Part shown: piece after piece, positions 10,106-17,648 of the stretch | How positions within the stretch are numbered: position 1 is the first letter of the stretch | How the letters are laid out: each line of letters starts with the position of its first letter | Assembly: GCA_964371945.1 (NCBI GenBank) | Contig: CAYJPA010000020.1 | Span: 7,652-71,651 of the forward strand | DNA from: CAYJPA01 sp964371945 | GTDB lineage: Bacteria > Chloroflexota > Chloroflexia > Thermomicrobiales > UBA6265 | Length of the DNA: 64,000 nucleotides | Reading direction: 5' to 3' | The notes under the pieces: generated by a model | What the model saw: only the letters and a program-made list of their open reading frames with translations | The model's database searches: none | Told to the model about the DNA's origin: nothing | Translations under genes and position numbers: made by a program

Positions 10106-12880
10106 GTGTCGCAACAGTTTGTCGCGGTTGTAACGACCTCTTCTCGCACGGATCGGCGCAATAGCCCGCCCGGCATCGGGCTGCTCCGATTCGACCGCGA
10201 AAGCGATTTTGAGATCGTACAGACCGGTGAATCGGCCACGGGAATCGCGTCCGTCACCCGCGCAACCGCGATGCGGATGCTTTCCGGCCGTACGGTCATC
10301 GTTTCAGACCGCACGGAAGCGAACGCCATCGATTCGGTGCTCGGTCTGCTTGGCGATATCGATGTCGTGACGATCGACGAACTGCGCTCCGCGCTCCTCC
10401 TGGGGGATCGGACAGCCAGTTCGAATGACGTATCCGGACAACTGGAGTCGATTGCAGCGTCTGTCAGGGAATCGATCGCGCGGATCGGCGAGTACGACAC
10501 GCTCACGCTGAATCGGGCCGCGGGTCTGGCCTCCGCGGCGGGGTGGTCGCTCGCCGCCCTGCTGCGCAATGAGCTCGATCTGCGCGATTCGCTGCCCGTC
10601 CCGTTGCACCACGACTACCCCTACGGATCCCATGAGATCGCTTTTCTCGGGACGCGGGAACGACCTGAACCGCTCAAGCGAACAGGCGATACAGATTCGA
10701 TTCCGGCCGATTACATCGACGACATGCTTGGTCCTTCAGGCTCCTTTTCCCGAATTATGCTTGGTTACGAGAGACGTAAGGCGCAGCACGACATGGCCGA
10801 TGCCGTTGCGCGGGTGTTCAATGACGATGGCTGGTTGCTCGTGGAAGCGGGAACCGGTACCGGGAAGAGCGTGGCCTATCTTGCTCCCGCCGCCCGGTTC
10901 GCACTACGGCGCGGTGAGCGTGTCGTTATTTCAACCAACACGAAGGCGCTGCAGGACCAGCTCATCTTGAAGGATGTGCCCGATGTGCAGCGTGCGCTGG
11001 CTGAATCGGGTGAATCGCGACCGCTCAAGAGCGTTGTGTTGAAGGGGCGATCGAACTATCTCTGTTTGCGCCGCTGGTTTGCCCATGAGCGTCAAGCGAT
11101 CTTTACCCCGGCGGACGCCGGACTCCGGGCAAAGGTGAATCTTTGGCTTCCGCTTACACCCGCCGGCGATCGATCAGAGCTCCGTCTGACGGCTGACGAA
11201 GAGGGCGAGTTTTCGCGGGTGTCGGCCGAAGGCGAGGTTTGCAACGCCGCCAAATGCGCCTACCAGCAACGAAATCAGTGCTTCCTTTTTCGGGCCCGCC
11301 GGAACGCCGAAAACGCACATCTCGTGATCGTCAATCATGCCCTGCTGCTTTCGGACTCGGGCGATGCCGGATCGATCCTGCCGGATTATGAGCGCCTTGT
11401 CATCGACGAAGCCCACCATCTCGAAGACCAGGCCACATCGCAATTTGGAATGACCATTCAAGAGCTCGCAATCGCGGAGCTTCTCGATATCTTCGTCCGG
11501 ATGGACGGCGTGATTGCCGGTGGATTACTGGCAGAGGCTGCGGCGATGCTCGGCAGAAACGTGGCTGACGAACGAGATCTGAAGAAGGCCGCCGAGGCTC
11601 GCGATCGACTTCAGCCGGCTCAAGCACTTTCCACGAGAGTGCGCTCGGTGTGCCTCGAGCTCTTTGCCCGAATCCGAATGGTGTGCGAAGGAGGCGGCGC
11701 ACAAGATATGGGATACGGCCGCACGTTGCGGATCACGCCGGCCATTCGCCGATCGCGGGCCTGGTCGGAGATCGAAATCGAATTCGACCGGTTGAACAAC
11801 TTGCTCGCCGGCTTCGAGGAACAGCTCCGCTGGTATCTGGCGGCCGTACATGAGCAACATCCCGACAAGTCAGACGAAGAAGCAGGTCAGGATCCATTTG
11901 AGGATATTGAGATTGAGATCGGAGCCGGCATCGATCGCGGAATGGAGATCGCGGCTAACCTGGCGGAGGCGGTTCTGTCACCGCTAACGGATCGCGTGTA
12001 CTGGATCTCGCTCTCTGCGTCCGTCAATCGCTTGAGCCTGAACGCGGCCCCGCTGCACGTCGGTGAAATGCTGCGAGCAACCCTCTTCGAGCGGATGAGC
12101 TCGGTGGTGTTGACGTCGGCCACGCTCACGACCGATGACAGCTTCGCGTTTGTCAAAGACCGGTTGTCGGTGGGCGAGGCCGAGGAGCTCTCACTCGAGT
12201 CACCGTTCGATTACCGAAAATCGGCGATGCTTTATCTCGTCGACGACGTTCCAGAGCCGAACCAGCCGGGGTACCAACAGGTTCTCGAACATACGATCAT
12301 CGACCTCGGATTGGCACTCGAGGGTCAGACGTTGGTTCTTTTCACGTCGCATGCCGCGTTGCGCGCAACCCATCGAGCGATCAAACAGACGCTTGCGAAC
12401 GAGGGAATCACGGTGCTCGCCCAGCGAGCGGACGGGAGTCCGCGACAACTGATCGAGCAATTCAAATCGAGTTCCCGTACGATACTGCTCGGCACATCGA
12501 CGTTTTGGGAAGGGGTCGACGTGGTTGGCCCAGCGTTGAGCGCGCTCGTGATCGCCAAGTTGCCGTTTGCGGTTCCTTCTGATCCGGTGATCGCGGCACG
12601 GAGCGAGCAATTCGAAGAGCCCTTTCGCCAGTACTCGATCCCGCGGGCGGTGCTGCGGTTTAAACAAGGATTCGGCCGCCTGATCCGATCCAGCAGCGAT
12701 CGCGGAATCTGCGTGGTCCTAGACCGGCGGACGATCTCCAAGCGTTACGGTGCCTCGTTCGTGCAATCGTTGCCGCATTGCACGGTACGTGTGGGAGCGG
12801 CAATTGAAGCGTCGAATGCGGCTGTCGATTGGCTTGACCGAAAACCGATCGGTCATCCGGCGAGAGGAAACCTAAAATGA
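10106..12880 (+). CDS. dinG: DinG-family ATP-dependent DNA helicase (XPD/Rad3-like)
   Basis: This is an SF2 helicase with an iron-sulfur domain, 924 residues. Walker A is EAGTGTGKS (~residue 248) and Walker B is VIDEAHHLED. The FeS cysteines occur as LCLRR and then CNAAKCAYQQRNQC. The C-terminal motifs TSATL, WEGVDV and QGFGRLIR are intact. The first ~180 residues precede the helicase and resemble the position and layout of the DnaQ-like exonuclease domain fused to DinG in Firmicutes. The expected acidic catalytic residues are missing: the first strand reads FVAVVTTSS where FVVxDxETT would be normal. GTG 10106 follows ACAGGA. Its last four bases overlap the glpX start (ATGA), so the two are translationally coupled. 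Confidence 0.92.
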   Translation: MSQQFVAVVTTSSRTDRRNSPPGIGLLRFDRESDFEIVQTGESATGIASVTRATAMRMLSGRTVIVSDRTEANAIDSVLGLLGDIDVVTIDELRSALLLGDRTASSNDVSGQLESIAASVRESIARIGEYDTLTLNRAAGLASAAGWSLAALLRNELDLRDSLPVPLHHDYPYGSHEIAFLGTRERPEPLKRTGDTDSIPADYIDDMLGPSGSFSRIMLGYERRKAQHDMADAVARVFNDDGWLLVEAGTGTGKSVAYLAPAARFALRRGERVVISTNTKALQDQLILKDVPDVQRALAESGESRPLKSVVLKGRSNYLCLRRWFAHERQAIFTPADAGLRAKVNLWLPLTPAGDRSELRLTADEEGEFSRVSAEGEVCNAAKCAYQQRNQCFLFRARRNAENAHLVIVNHALLLSDSGDAGSILPDYERLVIDEAHHLEDQATSQFGMTIQELAIAELLDIFVRMDGVIAGGLLAEAAAMLGRNVADERDLKKAAEARDRLQPAQALSTRVRSVCLELFARIRMVCEGGGAQDMGYGRTLRITPAIRRSRAWSEIEIEFDRLNNLLAGFEEQLRWYLAAVHEQHPDKSDEEAGQDPFEDIEIEIGAGIDRGMEIAANLAEAVLSPLTDRVYWISLSASVNRLSLNAAPLHVGEMLRATLFERMSSVVLTSATLTTDDSFAFVKDRLSVGEAEELSLESPFDYRKSAMLYLVDDVPEPNQPGYQQVLEHTIIDLGLALEGQTLVLFTSHAALRATHRAIKQTLANEGITVLAQRADGSPRQLIEQFKSSSRTILLGTSTFWEGVDVVGPALSALVIAKLPFAVPSDPVIAARSEQFEEPFRQYSIPRAVLRFKQGFGRLIRSSSDRGICVVLDRRTISKRYGASFVQSLPHCTVRVGAAIEASNAAVDWLDRKPIGHPARGNLK

Positions 12881-13863
12881 GCAGCGCGATCGATCGGAAC
12901 CTTGCGCTTGAGCTCTGCCGTGTGACAGAAGCGGCGGCGATGATGGCGGCGCGTTGGATGGGACGAGGAGCCAAGGAAGCTGCCGATCAAGCGGCTGTCG
13001 ACGCGATGCGGATGGTGCTCGGCACAATCCATATGGACGGGATCGTCGTCATCGGAGAAGGCGCCAAGGATGAAGCACCGATGCTCTATGTGGGCGAGCG
13101 CGTCGGAGCTGGAGTTGATCCGTTGGTCGACATCGCGGTCGATCCGATTGACGGCACACGGTTGTTGTCGCTTGGAATGCCGAACGCGATCGCGGTTGTC
13201 GCCTTGGCCGACCGCGGAACGATGTTCGCGTCGCCGGACATCATGTACATGGAAAAAATCGCGGTGGGACCGGTCGCCGTTGGCGTGATCGACCTGAATT
13301 CCACTCCGGCCGAGAATCTGAAGCGGATGGCTCACGCGAAGCATTGTGAGATCAATGATCTTACCGTCGTTGTTTTGGACCGGCCCCGTCATCAGGACTT
13401 GATCACGGAGATACGGAGTGCGGGAGCGCGGATCAAATTGATCAGCGACGGGGATGTCGCCGGCGCGGTAATGGCGGCGACAACGGGGACCGGCATTGAC
13501 GCGCTGTTCGGCATCGGCGGAGCCCCAGAGGCGGTGATCGCGGCCTGCGCGCTCAAGTGCATGGGTGGCGAGATCCAGTGTCGTCTCTGGCCGCGGAACG
13601 ACGAGGAGCGGGCTTTTGCAGAGGAGCATGCCATCGACCTGAAGCGGATTTATCGCGGCGACGATCTCGTGTCGGGCGACAATGTCTTTTTCGCCGCAAC
13701 CGGCATCACCGATGGCGAGCTGCTAAAGGGCGTTCACTTCTTCGGAGATGGTGCGACGACGGAGTCGTTGGTGATGCGCTCCCGAACAGGCACTATTCGC
13801 CGAATCGAGGCAACGCATCATATTAGCAAGTTGCGGTCGTTCGGCTCACTTCCTTACGAGTAG
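12877..13863 (+). CDS. glpX: class II fructose-1,6-bisphosphatase (GlpX)
   Basis: GlpX removes the 1-phosphate of fructose 1,6-bisphosphate in gluconeogenesis, and in some lineages also acts on sedoheptulose bisphosphate. Lithium-sensitive phosphatase-fold motifs are visible: GEGAKDEAPMLYVGE (metal-binding Glu/Asp) and DPIDGTRL. TGTGIDALFGIGGAPE, typical of GlpX, follows. The length of 328 residues is normal. The start ATG shares bases with the stop of the upstream helicase gene, which is an uncommon partner for a gluconeogenic enzyme. No glycerol genes are nearby. The gene ends 430 bases before rho, with no obvious hairpin immediately after it. Confidence 0.95.
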   Translation: MSSAIDRNLALELCRVTEAAAMMAARWMGRGAKEAADQAAVDAMRMVLGTIHMDGIVVIGEGAKDEAPMLYVGERVGAGVDPLVDIAVDPIDGTRLLSLGMPNAIAVVALADRGTMFASPDIMYMEKIAVGPVAVGVIDLNSTPAENLKRMAHAKHCEINDLTVVVLDRPRHQDLITEIRSAGARIKLISDGDVAGAVMAATTGTGIDALFGIGGAPEAVIAACALKCMGGEIQCRLWPRNDEERAFAEEHAIDLKRIYRGDDLVSGDNVFFAATGITDGELLKGVHFFGDGATTESLVMRSRTGTIRRIEATHHISKLRSFGSLPYE

Positions 13864-13959
13864 AAATGCTCAGATTCCTCGGTCGTATTTGTCGAACCTG
13901 CCGCAATTCTGATCCCGATTGTGCTCAGACCTCGGTTGAAAACCAAAGAAATGAGGGAA

Positions 13960-13988
13960 TTGACGCGCGGCTTGTTGAGTGTTAGTAT
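13960..13988 (+). promoter_or_regulatory. sigma-70-type promoter upstream of rho
   Basis: TTGACG (13960-13965) and TAGTAT (13983-13988) are separated by 17 bases. The predicted transcription start near 13995 leaves an unusually long untranslated leader before rho. Confidence 0.7.
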
Positions 13989-13994
13989 GACCAT

Positions 13995-14292
13995 GCACAA
14001 CAGTGGGCTATCTACGACCTCGGCCCATTGGAGTCTCATCTTCTTCGCATGTTGAGCAACTGGCTCGCCGAGCGTGCGTCCGACCGCGACCAGCATGCAG
14101 TTTCAGAAACGCCGCCTTTGGTTTTTGTGCGCGCGCATTGCGCTGGTGTTGCTCGCGGAGAAATGATCGAAATCACCTCATTGCGGCTCGTTACGTTGCC
14201 CGCACACTGTTTGGTTGCACGCGCCGCGTGCGCTAATTCCCATTGGATTACCGATGACGGATCGTGAACAGCAGAAAGTTGGAGGAGCGTCC
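13995..14292 (+). promoter_or_regulatory. long 5' leader of the rho transcript
   Basis: About 300 nt separate the predicted start of transcription from the rho start with the best ribosome binding site. The stretch contains two copies of CCCATTGGA (near 14023 and 14239) and an open frame, ATG 14049 to 14267, that could be a leader peptide but lacks a strong binding site. rho genes in other bacteria are autoregulated by attenuation in a long leader. The same is suggested here only by position and length. Confidence 0.4.
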
Positions 14293-16215
14293 TTGTCTGA
14301 CAATCAAGAAGTATTGATTCAGGAACCAGAGAGAATAGAGAAGCCAAAACGGCCCGGACGGCCGCGAAAGCAGCCCGCGGCGGAAGCCGTGCCCGAGAAT
14401 GGCGCGGCAATTCAGGCAGAAGCGCCCGCGCCAGAGCCGGCAAAGCGATCCCGGCCCGCTCCGCGGCCCCGCCCGGAGCAACCAACTCCGCTCGAGACAA
14501 CAGCGTCGCATGATGTTTCAGCGGTAATTCCGGCTGCAACCCAGGCTGTCGAAACTCCTCCGTACGATCGCATTGTCACCATGCCCAGCACTGCCGCTGA
14601 GTCGATGGCGCCCGTGGTCGCCTCGGTGAACACCCCGGTTGAATTGCCCGCGCCTCGACCGTTTGTTCGTCATGATCAACCGGCGCAGTTCAATCCTCAA
14701 GCATCGTCCGAACCGACACATGACACCATGGTGGTGCAGCCTATGCACGAGCGCGGGCTGGACCGGCCACGGCGGGATCGTCCCAGAGATATCCGTCCAG
14801 ATCGACAACGAGGCGACCGCGATCAACATTCGAACGGCCGGGATCGCCATCCCGGCTATTCACGGGATGGCCAGCGTCTGCGACCAATGGGCCCGAGCCA
14901 ACCCGCGCAGCCGATGATTCAGCCGCTTCCACCGCCGCAGCAACCACGCAATGCCAATATCCCGAGCGTCATCGTCGCCGAGCTCGAGAACAAACCGGTC
15001 GAAGAGCTTTACGAATTGGCGAAGGTCTTCGAGCTGCAGGGATACAGCCGCATGAAGCGGCCGGACCTGATCAGCAAACTGCTGCAAGCGCGTACCGAGA
15101 TGGAAGGCAACATCTTTGGCGACGGCGTTCTGGAGATCATCGAGGACGGGTTCGGCTTCCTGCGCGGCCCCCGATTTCTGCCGGGTTCTGACGACATCTA
15201 CGTTTCGCAATCGCAGATTCGCCGCTTCGGTTTGAGAACCGGAGATCGCGTCTCCGGTCAGGTTCGTCCGCCGAAAGACAACGAAAAGTTCTACAGCCTG
15301 CTCCGGGTCGAAGCGGTCAATGGAGTCGATCCGGAAACCGCTCGTCGTCGACCTGGTTTCGATACCCTGACGCCCATCTTTCCGCTGGAACTGATCGATC
15401 TCGAAACGCTGCCGAACATCTTGTCGACCCGGCTGCTGAACTTGGTCGCCCCGATCGGCCGCGGCCAACGTGGATTGATCGTTTCGCCGCCGAAAGCAGG
15501 CAAGACGCTCTTGCTCAAATCGATCGCGAACGGAATCTCGACCAATTGTCCGGACATGCACCTCATGGTCTGTCTCATTGGTGAGCGGCCGGAAGAGGTG
15601 ACCGACATGCGGCGATCGGTTGAAGGCGAGGTTATCTCCTCGACCTTTGACGAGCCGGTCGAAGACCATACAAAGGTCGCCGAAATGGCATTGGAGCGCG
15701 CCAAGCGGCTTGTTGAAGCAGGCCGCGATGTCACGATCCTGCTCGATTCGATCACCCGTTTGGCCCGCGCTTACAACCTTGCCGTGCCACCCAGCGGTCG
15801 CACACTCTCCGGTGGTATTGATCCCGTTGCCCTTTACCCCCCGAAGCGCTTTTTTGGCGCGGCCCGGAACATTGAGGGCGGCGGCAGCCTGACAATCATC
15901 GCAACCTGTTTGGTCGATACCGGCAGCCGCATGGACGACGTGATCTACGAGGAGTTCAAAGGCACGGGCAACATGGAGCTCCATCTCGATCGCAAACTCG
16001 CCGAGCGCCGGATCTATCCATCGATCGACATTCAGCGCTCGGGCACCAGGCGCGAAGAGCTACTGCTCGACGACAACACCCTCCGCCAGGTCTGGACGAT
16101 GCGGCGAATGGTATCGATGCTCGGCGGCACGGAAGGCACCGAGCTTCTGCTCTCTCGACTCTCCAAAACGCAAACGAATGCTGAGTTCCTGCTGACTCTC
16201 AACAAAGACGTGTAG
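14293..16215 (+). CDS. rho: transcription termination factor Rho with a long disordered insert
   Basis: Rho is the hexameric RNA translocase that terminates transcription. Residues ~1-215 are low complexity, beginning with a basic KRPGRPRKQP stretch and including a run of Arg/Asp-rich sequence (RDRPRDIRPDRQRGDRDQ). The Rho-N helices (LENKPVEELYELAKVFELQG), the cold-shock RNA-binding domain (EIIEDGFGFLRG) and the ATPase core (PPKAGKTLLLK Walker A, LLDSITRLARAYN Walker B) follow. The frame is open from TTG 14215, and an ATG lies at 14254. TTG 14293 is preferred because GGAGGAG lies five bases upstream. At about 640 residues it is much longer than the 419-residue E. coli protein because of the N-terminal insert. 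Confidence 0.96.
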   Translation: MSDNQEVLIQEPERIEKPKRPGRPRKQPAAEAVPENGAAIQAEAPAPEPAKRSRPAPRPRPEQPTPLETTASHDVSAVIPAATQAVETPPYDRIVTMPSTAAESMAPVVASVNTPVELPAPRPFVRHDQPAQFNPQASSEPTHDTMVVQPMHERGLDRPRRDRPRDIRPDRQRGDRDQHSNGRDRHPGYSRDGQRLRPMGPSQPAQPMIQPLPPPQQPRNANIPSVIVAELENKPVEELYELAKVFELQGYSRMKRPDLISKLLQARTEMEGNIFGDGVLEIIEDGFGFLRGPRFLPGSDDIYVSQSQIRRFGLRTGDRVSGQVRPPKDNEKFYSLLRVEAVNGVDPETARRRPGFDTLTPIFPLELIDLETLPNILSTRLLNLVAPIGRGQRGLIVSPPKAGKTLLLKSIANGISTNCPDMHLMVCLIGERPEEVTDMRRSVEGEVISSTFDEPVEDHTKVAEMALERAKRLVEAGRDVTILLDSITRLARAYNLAVPPSGRTLSGGIDPVALYPPKRFFGAARNIEGGGSLTIIATCLVDTGSRMDDVIYEEFKGTGNMELHLDRKLAERRIYPSIDIQRSGTRREELLLDDNTLRQVWTMRRMVSMLGGTEGTELLLSRLSKTQTNAEFLLTLNKDV

Positions 16216-16242
16216 TAGATCGCCACGATAACCTGAGCCAAA

Positions 16243-16277
16243 GAACGAGCCGCCCGATTGGAGGCGGCTCGTTCGTT
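16243..16277 (+). terminator. hairpin terminator between rho and a convergent gene
   Basis: A 12-bp perfect stem (gaacgagccgcc / ggcggctcgttc, 16243-16254 and 16263-16274) has an 8-base loop and short T-rich flanks on both strands. It can serve rho and also the convergent gene that ends at 16306. Confidence 0.85.
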
Positions 16278-16305
16278 TGCCAAACAGAATTGGATTTTGC
16301 ATCGG

Positions 16306-17046
16306 TCAATCGAATTTGATCTCCCGGAGCTCCCCGAGTGCTCGCCGGCTCGCCGGAATCACAACATCGGTGGCCGCGTGGATGAGTTGGCGTAGGGCCG
16401 CAATCATGTTCTCTCTGTGATATGGGAGCACAACCGGCACGCGAATCGCGTGCTGAGCCAGCGCCGCGAGTAAGTTCGGTTGATCGGTTGTGATCGAAAT
16501 GGTCGATATTGCCCTTACCTTCGACAACTGCAATGCCCAGCAAAAGAGCTCGTTGTCTCCCCAAGGGTCGCAGACTACAAGAACGTCTCCCTTCGTGCCG
16601 ATATCGATGATTTCCGTCAAGACATGTTCGGCGTCTTCAAGGTTTGAACACGAGACATCGGCTGGAATTGGAATCAAATTGATCCCGTCGTCGTCATGCG
16701 TGCATTCCCAGAAGCTCAGGCTCGACGCGCAATCCGCTTCTTTGCTCATGTTCGCGCCAATGACGATTCGGTAACGCGCGTCGAGCGCCTTCGCAAGCAA
16801 TATGCTCCCGCTGGCAAATGCCTCGCTTTCGACGCTCAACCGGTTAAGCATCACATCCTTTGGAGTTGGGTCGAATGGATAAGTAACGTTCCCGTTCCCG
16901 TTCGTCAAGTCAGTATCGACGATGAGCAGATCAACAGTCGTCGACTCAGAGGAAAGAGTTTCACCACGTAGGTGAAGGGACCTGCGGTCGATTGGTTCTG
17001 GCGGAAGCAGTGAAACCACGAACAATTGGCCCCTCTTGAAATACAT
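16306..17046 (-). CDS. divergent SIS-like protein, copy A
   Basis: This 246-residue protein is clearly related to the one at 20747-21463. The shared core runs FASGS (~residue 78), GDVLVVCDPWGDNE (~152), SITTDQPNLLAALAQ (~186), IRVPV and a closing ELREIKFD. The order and spacing resemble the sugar-isomerase (SIS) fold of GmhA. The Ser/Thr-rich phosphate loop (STSGNS in GmhA) is replaced by CDPWGDN, so ordinary phosphosugar binding looks lost. No signal peptide or membrane segment is visible. The N-terminal ~75 residues differ between the copies. The start ATG has no obvious binding site, so the first residues are uncertain. Function is unknown. It flanks a sensor kinase/response regulator module and ends at the rho terminator. 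Confidence 0.72.
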   Translation of the reverse strand: MYFKRGQLFVVSLLPPEPIDRRSLHLRGETLSSESTTVDLLIVDTDLTNGNGNVTYPFDPTPKDVMLNRLSVESEAFASGSILLAKALDARYRIVIGANMSKEADCASSLSFWECTHDDDGINLIPIPADVSCSNLEDAEHVLTEIIDIGTKGDVLVVCDPWGDNELFCWALQLSKVRAISTISITTDQPNLLAALAQHAIRVPVVLPYHRENMIAALRQLIHAATDVVIPASRRALGELREIKFD

Positions 17047-17648
17047 CGGGCAATGTGTAGTGCTCCAATCTTATTGGAAACAAAGGTCGACAGCATGACG
17101 TTTTCGTCATACCCCTGCTTGGTGAGTAACTTTTTCGAGAGATAGGTGCTGACCGCTAAATACCGTTCGATTGGTCGCGCGAGCGAGAAAGTAGGCGTAT
17201 CAGCGAGTAAAAGTGACCTTATCCAGACATGATGATCTCTACGAATACGTTGGCTAACATGACCGTTCAATAGCGAATGCTATGGCAAACGTATACCGCT
17301 CGCATTCGCAATCGAGCGATATGGCTTCGTGCATTGATATGAGAAAACATGAGTAAGATACGACGAATCGCCTCCTTCTTCGCTCTATCTGGTGCCCGGA
17401 GAAACCCCGTGCTTGTAGCCGGGACCACGTCACCGAAAGCCCCGGCAATTCACGCTCACGCGCTCACGCATCCAACTTCAGTCATTTCGATGCAAGTACG
17501 TTTTGGCTAGTTGAAATGGCCTGGTCTTCCTGTCTTGTGTGCCAAGGTTTATTCCAGTCGTCGTGCGCGAGTACTTCGCTAGATTGTCCACTGTGCCAAC
17601 TTATTCTCTGCCGCTTCTTCGAAACATCTCGTCTGAATCTACGTCCCG
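17047..17648. other. gap without a recognisable gene, lower GC
   Basis: About 600 bases separate SIS-like copy A from the broken kinase. Base composition is noticeably more AT-rich than in the flanks. Open frames on both strands are short, lack binding sites and have no motif. The divergent promoters of the two neighbours presumably lie here, but no convincing -35/-10 pair was picked out. Confidence 0.5.
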
